From JAZGAE01 sp036475545 (GTDB lineage: Bacteria > Pseudomonadota > Alphaproteobacteria > DATDPM01): DNA of 14,927 bases. The notes beneath the pieces were generated by a model, which had not been told where the DNA came from, searched no databases, and saw nothing but the letters and a program-made list of their open reading frames with translations. How positions within the stretch are numbered: the first letter of the stretch is position 1; each line of letters begins with the position of its first letter. Below, piece after piece: positions 7,507 to 14,927 of this stretch. Made by a program: the position numbers and the translations under genes. Location: the NCBI GenBank assembly GCA_036475545.1, contig JAZGAE010000147.1, forward strand, positions 1 to 14,927, given 5' to 3'.

Positions 7507-8283
7507 TCACGCCTCCGCGTGCCGCGCCTGGCGGGTGAGGCGGGCCTCCTCCGCCGCCTGGACCCGGACGAGGCGAATCGCCCGGACCTTTCGCGCCACG
7601 AGCTCGCTTCGGATCCTGAGCAACAACACGGTGACGAAGTAGGCGCCGAAGGCGAGCGCCATCACCATCAAGGGCGCCAAGAGCGAGCCGTGGATGGTCG
7701 GGCCGCCGAGCCGCGCCATGCTCGCCGGCTGGTGCAGGGTGTTCCACCATTCCACCGACCAATGGATGATCGGAAGATTCACGGCGCCGGCGAGCGCCAG
7801 GATCGCCGCCGCGCGCTCGCCACGCGTCTGGTCCTCGAAGGCGTTCATCAGAGCGATGTACCCGAGGTAGAGGAAGAACAGGATCAAGACCGAGGTGAGC
7901 CGCGCATCCCAAACCCACCAGGCTCCCCACATCGGCTTGCCCCAGAGCGAGCCGGTGGCGAGCGCGATGAAGGTGAAACAGGCCCCGATCGGCGCGCTGG
8001 CCCTGGCGGCGACATAGGCGAGGGGGTGCCTCCAGATGAGCGCGACGGCGCTGGCGGCGGCCATGACGGCATAGACGAACACCGCCATCCACGCCGCGGG
8101 CACGTGAACGTACATGATGCGCACGCTCTCGCCCTGCTGATAGTCGGGGGGCGAGCCGATAAGGGCGAGATACAGCCCCACCGCGAAGAGGACCACCGTG
8201 AGCCCGGCGCTCCACGGTAGAATCGCGGCGCTCAGGCGCAGGAATTGGGCGGGGGTGGCGAAGCGGTGCATCACGCGCTTCAT
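7507..8283 (-). CDS. ccmC: CcmC, heme handling protein (transfers heme to CcmE)
   Basis: Polytopic membrane protein that holds heme at its periplasmic face and delivers it to CcmE. It is 258 aa, with the WWD motif WGAWWVWDARLTS (119-131) and the two heme axial ligands His60 (VRIMYVHVPAAW) and His184 (NTLHQPA) at the same positions as in E. coli. Six hydrophobic helices are visible (about 24-42, 62-83, 96-113, 130-146, 158-173, 200-221). The charged C-terminal extension QAAEEARLTRQARHAEA overlaps the region carrying the ccmD Shine-Dalgarno. It starts 5 bp after the ccmB stop. Confidence 0.96.
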   Translation of the reverse strand: MKRVMHRFATPAQFLRLSAAILPWSAGLTVVLFAVGLYLALIGSPPDYQQGESVRIMYVHVPAAWMAVFVYAVMAAASAVALIWRHPLAYVAARASAPIGACFTFIALATGSLWGKPMWGAWWVWDARLTSVLILFFLYLGYIALMNAFEDQTRGERAAAILALAGAVNLPIIHWSVEWWNTLHQPASMARLGGPTIHGSLLAPLMVMALAFGAYFVTVLLLRIRSELVARKVRAIRLVRVQAAEEARLTRQARHAEA

Positions 8284-8288
8284 CTAGG

Positions 8289-8954
8289 CTACTCAAGAGC
8301 TTGGCGCAAGGCCGCCGCGCTCGCCCAGGGCGTCAGCGCCAGCGCCGCGAGCAGCAGGCCGGCGAGTGCGAGCAGCAGCGGCCGCGCCTCGAGCCCCGCG
8401 ATCGCGTGGTCGACGGCGGCCACCCCGAAGATCAGCACCGGGACGAACAGCGGCAGCACCAGCAGCGAAAGCAGCACCCCGCCGCGCCGCGCGCCGACGG
8501 TGAGCGCCGCCCCCAGCGCCCCGATCAGTATCAAGGTCGGTGTGCCCAGCGCCATGGCCAGGGCCAGCGTGGCGAACCCCGCCGCGCTCATGTGGAGCAA
8601 CACGGCCAGGAGCGGCGCCGCAACGAGGAGCGGAAGGCCGATGAGCAGCCAGTTGGCGAGGCACTTGGCCAGCACCACCGTCTCCAGGGGAAGCGGCGCC
8701 AGGGCCAGGAGCTCCAGGCTGCCGTCCTCGTAATCCGCCTGGAACAGGAGCTCCAGCGACAACATGGTGGCCAACAGCGCGGTCACCCAGATGACCCCGC
8801 TGGAAATGCGCGCCAGCACGTTCGCCTCGGGACCGACGCCGAGGGGAAACAAGACCACGGCCAGCACGAAGAACACCACGGCCATGCTGCTGTCGCCGCC
8901 CTGGCGAAAGGCGATGCGGAGGTCGCGGCGGACGATGAGGAGGAAGCGGCTCAT
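8289..8954 (-). CDS. ccmB: CcmB, heme-complex ABC transporter permease
   Basis: Membrane subunit that pairs with the CcmA ATPase. ATP hydrolysis by CcmAB drives release of heme-loaded CcmE from CcmC. The 221 aa carry six predicted hydrophobic helices and the family motif FQADYEDGSLE (71-81), which contacts the ATPase, together with LAPLPLETVVLAK (84-96). The start overlaps the end of ccmA by 4 bp (ATGA). Length and motifs are normal. Confidence 0.95.
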   Translation of the reverse strand: MSRFLLIVRRDLRIAFRQGGDSSMAVVFFVLAVVLFPLGVGPEANVLARISSGVIWVTALLATMLSLELLFQADYEDGSLELLALAPLPLETVVLAKCLANWLLIGLPLLVAAPLLAVLLHMSAAGFATLALAMALGTPTLILIGALGAALTVGARRGGVLLSLLVLPLFVPVLIFGVAAVDHAIAGLEARPLLLALAGLLLAALALTPWASAAALRQALE

Positions 8955-9619
8955 GCCGGCAGGTCTCCTTGCCGCTGCGCGTCCTCGGACCAGGGGATGG
9001 CGTGGCGGGCGAGATCCAGTTCCGAGAAGGCGCCGAGATCAATATCGGCGTGGGTCGCGGCCACGACCATTCCGCCGCCTGCGCGGTGCTCGGCGATCGC
9101 CCGCAGCAGTGCGGCCACGGATGGAGCGTCCAGCGCCACCGTCGGCTCGTCGAGGAGCCACAGCGCCGCCGGCCCGACCAGCGCCCGCGCCAGCGCCAGG
9201 CGGCGGCGCTGGCCTGCCGAGAGCATGCGGGCGGGAATGTCGGACAGGTGAAAGAGCCCGAATCGGTCGAGAGCCGCCCCGACGTCGCCCCCGTGCGGAC
9301 GGTCGCCGGCGAGCCCGGCCCACACGCTCAAGTTCTCCGCCACGGTCAGCGCGGACTTCACGCCATCCAGGTGACCGACGTACCGCAGGCGTGCGTGATG
9401 GGTCTCCGGATCCTGGTCGATGGGCGCGCCGTCCCAGGTGACGGCGCCCTCCGCCGGCCTCAAGAGCCCCGCCATGAGGCGCAGGAGGCTCGACTTGCCG
9501 CTGCCGTTGGGGCCGCGGAGAACCAGCGCGTTGCCCTGTTCCAGCGCGAAATCCAGTTGCGCGAAGACACGGCGCTCGCCGCGCACGCAGGTAAGGTCGT
9601 GTCCCGCGAACAGGCTCAT
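8951..9619 (-). CDS. ccmA: CcmA, heme-complex ABC transporter ATPase
   Basis: First gene of the nine-gene operon. It is a 222-aa cytoplasmic ABC ATPase with Walker A GPNGSGKS (36-43), signature LSAGQ (133-137), Walker B LWLLDEPT (153-160) and switch histidine His190 (AATHADIDL). The short domain length and LSAGQRRRLALARAL are typical of CcmA. The ATG at 9619 has only a weak Shine-Dalgarno. About 210 bp of untranslated sequence, including a strong hairpin at 9681-9713, separates it from the terminator at 9831-9869. I could not pick out a convincing promoter. The divergent neighbour is a b-type cytochrome gene. Confidence 0.96.
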   Translation of the reverse strand: MSLFAGHDLTCVRGERRVFAQLDFALEQGNALVLRGPNGSGKSSLLRLMAGLLRPAEGAVTWDGAPIDQDPETHHARLRYVGHLDGVKSALTVAENLSVWAGLAGDRPHGGDVGAALDRFGLFHLSDIPARMLSAGQRRRLALARALVGPAALWLLDEPTVALDAPSVAALLRAIAEHRAGGGMVVAATHADIDLGAFSELDLARHAIPWSEDAQRQGDLPA

Positions 9620-9680
9620 GGGTCTCGGATCAAAGAGTCGTGCGGGGCGAACGTCTCAAGGGCGGGTCACATGGCCTCAT

Positions 9681-9713
9681 GGCGCCTGACGGGCTCCGCC
9701 CGGTCGGGGCGCC
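9681..9713 (-). promoter_or_regulatory. strong hairpin in the ccmA upstream leader
   Basis: GGCGCC at 9681-9686 pairs with GGCGCC at 9708-9713. Inside it, GAC-GGGC (9688-9694) pairs with GCCC-(G)-GTC (9698-9705) around a 3-nt loop. That gives 13 base pairs with one small internal loop and one bulge. It lies about 60-95 bp upstream of the ccmA ATG, so in a ccm transcript it would be part of the 5' untranslated region. No T tract follows it, so it is not a standard terminator. Whether it is transcribed is unknown. Confidence 0.35.
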
Positions 9714-9830
9714 AGCCGCAGCGAAAGGGTACCACAGTGCCGCACCCATGAAAGAGGCAATGAACGGGACGCGCAGGCCCGGGCCCTGGACGGTGCCCTC
9801 CGCGACCGATGGCGGCCGAAGGCGCTTCCG

Positions 9831-9869
9831 CAATAAAAGACGGCCATCGGTTGGTTGACCGATGGCCGT
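9831..9869 (-). terminator. intrinsic terminator, minus strand
   Basis: A perfect 12-bp stem ACGGCCATCGGT/ACCGATGGCCGT (9840-9869) with a 6-nt loop is followed, reading the minus strand, by CTTTTATTG (9839-9831). On the plus strand the hairpin is followed by AAGGATTCC, so the terminator faces left only. It cannot end the plus-strand b561 gene or the ccm operon, which starts further left. It must serve a transcript starting to its right on the minus strand. Confidence 0.8.
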
Positions 9870-9955
9870 AAGGATTCCAGTCGGGGGAGGACCGGATTGG
9901 AGGCTACCCAATCAGCCCTGGGAGTGACGGGCTGTCTCTTTAGTGGCCATTAGAG
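9832..9955 (-). ncRNA. candidate small RNA upstream of the terminator
   Basis: Reading the minus strand, three stem-loops abut one another before the terminator: AGCCC/GGGCT (9933-9914), GATTGG/CCAATC (9913-9895) and CCGGT/ACTGG (9895-9877). The third needs a G-U pair on this strand, which would be an A-C mismatch on the other strand, so the fold favours minus-strand RNA. Its loop is CCTCCCCCG, an exposed anti-Shine-Dalgarno-like C-rich loop of the kind seen in several alphaproteobacterial stress small RNAs. No plausible protein is encoded here; the longest minus-strand ATG frame starting in the segment gives 12 codons. The 5' end is uncertain because no clean promoter is visible, so the right boundary is a guess. 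Confidence 0.4.
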
Positions 9956-9961
9956 GTGGCG

Positions 9962-9996
9962 AATATGTCGGATTTTGGTCCGCAAAATGGCAAAAT
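9962..9996. promoter_or_regulatory. A+T-rich control region with ATTTTG/CAAAAT repeats
   Basis: This short A+T-rich island lies between the candidate small RNA (-) and the b561 gene (+). ATTTTG (9972-9977) is inverted as CAAAAT at 9983-9988, which is repeated directly at 9991-9996. On the minus strand TTGCCA (9993-9988) and CATATT (9967-9962) resemble promoter hexamers, but the 20-bp spacing is long. It may be a shared divergent promoter or operator. I recognise no specific regulator site. Confidence 0.25.
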
Positions 9997-10112
9997 TGTG
10001 ATTTCTGTTTTGAGGCAGCGTCATAGTGTCGCATCGGGCGGCCGGCAACGGCGTGGTGTAGTGCGCAGGGCGGCCGAGCGATGTCGCCGGCGGCGACCGG
10101 GGAGCGGCTGTC

Positions 10113-10862
10113 ATGCGGTCGATCGAGGTTTGGGACCTTCCCACGCGCGTCTTCCACTGGGCGCTCGTGGCGCTGGTGCTCTTCGACCTGGTGGTGGCCG
10201 AGGACGAGGGAGTGGCGCTCGTCCTGCACACCTTTGCGGGCTATCTCGTGCTGCTCTTGCTCCTGTTCCGCCTGGCCTGGGGGGTCGTGGGCGGCGAACA
10301 CGCCCTCTTCCGCGACTTCGTGGCGCCCTGGTCGGGAGTGCGTGAGTATGCCGGCCGGCTCGCGACCCGCGACCCGCTCCCTCGGTATGTCGGCCACAAC
10401 CCGCTCGGGGGCTGGATGATCGTGCTCATGCTGGTGACCCTCGCCGTGATCGTGTTGAGCGGCCTGGCGATCCACGACGAGCACGGGGGAAGCGGGCCGA
10501 TCTCCGCGTTCGTATCTCCTGGGCTCGCCGAGGCGGCCGAGGAGCTCCACGAAGGCGCGGCCAATTTCATGATTCTGCTGATCGCCGTCCATATCGTGGG
10601 CGTCATCGCGACCTCGGTCCTTGAGGGCGAGAACTTGACCCGCGCCATGATCACCGGCCGCGAGAGCGCCGAGGAGTCGTCGCCCTTGCGGGACGCCCGA
10701 AGGTCGAGCGCCTCCTTGGCGGTGGCGCTCACGCTCGTGCTGGCGGTTCTGGGCGGTTGGCTGGTGGCGAACACCAGCTTCGCCGACTCGGAGCGGCCCA
10801 TCGAGGAGGAGCACGACGAGGGGCGCGACCAGGACCACGAGCAAGACCGCGACGACGACTAG
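10113..10862 (+). CDS. cytochrome b561-family diheme membrane protein
   Basis: Member of the prokaryotic cytochrome b561 / Ni-Fe-hydrogenase-type b cytochrome family, which moves electrons across the inner membrane using two b hemes. The 249 aa start WDLPTRVFHWAL (7-18) with candidate ligand His15; His39 (LHTFAGY), His95 (VGHNPLGGWM, a family hallmark), His146 (ELHEGAAN) and His160 (AVHIVGV) follow. Helices lie at about 13-29, 36-59, 100-120 and 148-170, with an extra C-terminal helix at about 200-219. The last 25 residues (225-249) are very rich in Asp and Glu, with two His, which is unusual. The ATG at 10113 has GGGGAG 8 nt upstream. It is divergent from ccm. The natural redox partner cannot be read from the sequence. 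Confidence 0.85.
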   Translation: MRSIEVWDLPTRVFHWALVALVLFDLVVAEDEGVALVLHTFAGYLVLLLLLFRLAWGVVGGEHALFRDFVAPWSGVREYAGRLATRDPLPRYVGHNPLGGWMIVLMLVTLAVIVLSGLAIHDEHGGSGPISAFVSPGLAEAAEELHEGAANFMILLIAVHIVGVIATSVLEGENLTRAMITGRESAEESSPLRDARRSSASLAVALTLVLAVLGGWLVANTSFADSERPIEEEHDEGRDQDHEQDRDDD

Positions 10863-10980
10863 CACCCTCAATCACAATAGGACGGCATGTGTGACGGCCT
10901 TGGGTGACCCCTCGGTTAGGAGCGCGGTTCGGCGTGATGAGGTACTGGTCGCGCCGCGGCGCCGCGCCGGCGTGGGAATC

Positions 10981-10989
10981 TGGTATAAG
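10981..10989 (+). promoter_or_regulatory. candidate extended -10 promoter for acnA
   Basis: TGG-TATAAG at 10981-10989 matches the extended -10 form TGn-TATAAT, 75 bp upstream of the acnA start. No -35 hexamer is recognisable, because the region upstream is a G+C-rich palindrome (GCGCCGCGGCGC, 10951-10962). The rest of the 201-bp b561-acnA gap shows no gene and no T-tract terminator. Confidence 0.3.
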
Positions 10990-11063
10990 CACGGTTCAGG
11001 GGATCCGCCCTCAGGCCCAGAGCGGCGTCAATTCCGCGCAACCCATCCATCGGGAGGATCGCT

Positions 11064-13802
<2,739 letters not shown>

Positions 13803-13894
13803 AGCTTGCGGAGGCGGCCCGGCGGACCTCGCGAGAACACCCCGGGGAGCGGCCTCCATGATGGCGGGCCTTGCGGAGGCGCGGGGGCGCCCCG

Positions 13895-14410
13895 TCACGT
13901 CCCTCGCGGCTCGGTCCGGCCGATCTCCGCGAGCCGGGCGGTGAGGGAGGAGCGGTCGAGGTCCGACAGCGGCAGGCCGGTGAGGATCCCGAGGCGGTTG
14001 GCGATCTCGCGGTAGACCCGGGCGAAGGACCGCCGCTTCTCGGCCTCGCTCCCCTCGACGGCGGCGGGGTCGGGGAGCCCCCAGTGGGCGCTCACGGGCC
14101 CGCCCGGCCACGCCGGGCAGGCCTCTCCGGCGGCCTGGTCGCACAGCGTGATGACGACATCGAGCTTAGGCGCCCCGGGCGCGGCGAACTCGTCCCAGTC
14201 CTTGCTCCTGAGACCGTCGGTGGGAAGGCGCTCGCGCCGCAGCAGGTCGAGGGCGAGGGGGTGAACCTCCCCCCTGGGGTGGCTCCCCGCGCTGAACGCC
14301 CGCAAGCGCCCCTGCCCCGTCGCGTTCAACAGGGCCTCGGCCATGATGCTGCGGGCCGAGTTCCCGGTGCACAGGAAAAGCACGTTGGTGACCTTCGCCG
14401 CCGGCGCCAT
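13895..14410 (-). CDS. arsC: arsenate reductase, low-MW phosphatase fold
   Basis: Reduces arsenate to arsenite for export, using a cysteine relay. The 171 aa open with the phosphatase-type P-loop CTGNSAR (Cys14-X5-Arg20), followed by SIMAEALLN. Two further cysteines, Cys90 and Cys98 in ITLCDQAAGEACPAWPG, match the relay cysteines of thioredoxin-coupled ArsC. HWGLPDPA (109-116) carries the expected acidic Asp114. The ATG at 14410 has GGAAGG just upstream; the frame stays open further 5' but without similarity. It is convergent with acnA (92-bp gap without a clear terminator) and lies 22 bp after the stop of an ArsR-like remnant. No arsenite exporter gene is in the window. A protein tyrosine phosphatase is unlikely given the relay cysteines. 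Confidence 0.92.
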   Translation of the reverse strand: MAPAAKVTNVLFLCTGNSARSIMAEALLNATGQGRLRAFSAGSHPRGEVHPLALDLLRRERLPTDGLRSKDWDEFAAPGAPKLDVVITLCDQAAGEACPAWPGGPVSAHWGLPDPAAVEGSEAEKRRSFARVYREIANRLGILTGLPLSDLDRSSLTARLAEIGRTEPRGT

Positions 14411-14432
14411 CACCCTTCCCCGGCCCGGTCCC

Positions 14433-14540
14433 TCACGGTGCCGCGTCGCCGCGGTCCGCAGAGGCCGCCGCGCCTTCGCAGCCGCGGTTCTCCCGGAGGA
14501 AGGCCACCAGCGCCCGCATGCGCGGCGAGTCCTGCGCCAG
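14433..14540 (-). pseudogene. C-terminal remnant of an ArsR-family regulator
   Basis: The minus-strand frame ending at TGA (14435-14433) reads LAQDSPRMRALVAFLRENRGC plus 14 residues. MRALVAFLREN followed by a Cys resembles the C-terminal end of ArsR-type repressors that precede arsC in many ars operons, and the gene position (22 bp before arsC, same strand) fits. Nothing upstream resembles the DNA-binding domain: the frame runs through three 16-bp repeats and hits TAG at about 14624-14622, with no start codon before MRAL. The regulator has therefore lost its N-terminal part. The match is short and judged by eye. Confidence 0.45.
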
Positions 14541-14588
14541 GGTGGACAGGCCCCTGGGTGGACAGGCCCCTGGGTGGACAGGCCCCTG
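14541..14588. repeat. three perfect 16-bp tandem repeats
   Basis: GGTGGACAGGCCCCTG occurs three times without a mismatch at 14541-14556, 14557-14572 and 14573-14588. The unit is not a multiple of three, so copy-number changes would shift any reading frame. The array sits exactly at the 5' break of the ArsR-like remnant. Confidence 0.97.
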
Positions 14589-14599
14589 ACCGCCGATTT

Positions 14600-14644
14600 C
14601 ATTCCCATATTTGGAAAACTATAAGAATGTTTCCGCGGCGGAAA
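14600..14644. promoter_or_regulatory. A+T-rich island with inverted repeats, possible old ars operator
   Basis: In otherwise very G+C-rich DNA this 45-bp stretch has CATTC (14600-14604) inverted as GAATG (14625-14629), TTCC-N7-GGAA (14602-14616) and TTTCCGC-G-GCGGAAA (14630-14644). TATAGT on the minus strand (14623-14618) or TATAAG on the plus strand (14620-14625) could be a -10 box; no good -35 pairs with either. It may be the former ars promoter/operator or the promoter of the DUF1223 gene. The remaining sequence to 14757 shows no gene. Confidence 0.3.
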
Positions 14645-14785
14645 GGCGGATCGCGAACGGCCCGTGGAGGAGTGCCGGGGAAGGGGTGGACCACCGGCGC
14701 CCGGCCCGCGCGGGCGCCGCCGGCGCGGCCTCATCACCGACAGTTGATTGGCGCGTGAGCGGCCCGCCCGCCTATGTTGGGGGCC

Positions 14786-14927
14786 ATGACAGGCTTCCTC
14801 CGATCCGCCCTACTCTCGGGCGTGGGCGTGGCGCTCGTTTTCGTGGCGGGCCAATCCCAGGTGGCGGGCGGCGAAACCGGGCCGCCGGTCGGGCCCGCTT
14901 CCTCCACGACGGTGGTCGAGCTGTTCA
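14786..14927 (+). CDS. DUF1223-family secreted protein, 5' part only
   Basis: The frame runs off the window end after 47 codons. It starts with a signal peptide (MTGFLRSALLSGVGVALVFV, then AGQSQVAGG as likely cleavage region) and ends ...SSTTVVELF, which matches the beginning of the DUF1223 domain, where VVELFTSQGCSSCPPAD normally follows. These are periplasmic thioredoxin-fold proteins with a Cys pair and no established substrate. An in-frame ATG 12 bp upstream (14774) is an equally possible start, and neither has a clear Shine-Dalgarno. DUF1223 genes are often found beside acnA in alphaproteobacteria (from memory). Confidence 0.6.
   Translation, partial: MTGFLRSALLSGVGVALVFVAGQSQVAGGETGPPVGPASSTTVVELF

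Noticed and set aside
9630..9911. 93-codon minus-strand frame between the small RNA and ccmA
   Set aside because: It runs straight through the intrinsic terminator, has no good ribosome binding site and no recognisable family.
9965..10345. Plus-strand short ORF with GAGGTGG upstream, a possible leader peptide for b561
   Set aside because: It continues out of frame deep into the b561 gene and becomes Arg-rich; the Shine-Dalgarno-like match alone is not enough support.
9912..10871. 319-codon minus-strand open frame opposite the b561 gene
   Set aside because: The sense strand encodes membrane helices with conserved histidines; the antisense product is His/Arg/Glu-rich shadow sequence. Only its far end overlaps the small-RNA candidate.
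13803..13894. Terminator between acnA and arsC
   Set aside because: The G+C-rich palindrome GGGGCGCCCC has no room for a loop and no T tract follows on either strand; the other pairings are weak.

Overview
The window is 14.9 kb of very G+C-rich bacterial DNA, densely coded, with frequent 4-bp ATGA gene overlaps and GTG/TTG starts set by good Shine-Dalgarno sequences. Everything points to a proteobacterium, most likely an alphaproteobacterium. It has System I (Ccm) cytochrome c maturation, and a palindromic intergenic element around GGATTATGCTCTAG that resembles the abundant alphaproteobacterial GATCATGCTCTA repeats. From memory, the neighbourhood ccmA / acnA / DUF1223 is also common in alphaproteobacteria. 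One feature is less typical of that class: all nine genes ccmABCDEFGHI sit in one operon, whereas rhizobia and relatives split them into two loci.

Layout: 39-114 is a tRNA-Ala(CGC). A gene-free stretch of about 410 bp follows, carrying half of the palindromic repeat and a candidate promoter. 526-2810 (+) is a two-gene p-aminobenzoate (folate) unit: a PabB-like chorismate-utilising enzyme and PabC, a PLP-dependent 4-amino-4-deoxychorismate lyase. The complete palindrome (2826-2876) separates this unit from the convergent ccm operon and supplies the last stop codon of that operon. 2873-9619 (-) is the uninterrupted operon ccmA-B-C-D-E-F-G-H-I. CcmABCD load heme on CcmE and release it, CcmG and CcmH keep the apocytochrome CXXCH cysteines reduced, and CcmF/H/I ligate heme to the apocytochrome.

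9620-10112 is a long intergenic region. It holds a strong hairpin in the ccmA leader and, on the minus strand, a textbook intrinsic terminator preceded by three contiguous predicted stem-loops, one with a C-rich CCUCCCCC loop. No protein gene feeds this terminator, so I propose an unannotated small RNA. 10113-10862 (+) encodes a cytochrome b561-type membrane protein with an acidic His-containing tail. 11064-13802 (+) encodes the iron-sulfur aconitase AcnA, starting at TTG.

13895-14588 (-) is an arsenic-resistance remnant: an intact thioredoxin-type arsenate reductase (arsC) preceded by only the C-terminal end of an ArsR-type regulator. The remnant is cut exactly at three perfect copies of a 16-bp tandem repeat, and an A+T-rich island with inverted repeats lies just beyond. 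14786 to the window end (+) is the start of a secreted DUF1223 protein. The ars piece therefore lies between acnA and the DUF1223 gene.

Most of the window is core metabolism and respiration. The new or odd signals are the candidate small RNA, the decayed ars cassette with its tandem repeats, the palindromic repeat family, and the TrpE-like PIAGT active-site motif in the PabB-like enzyme.
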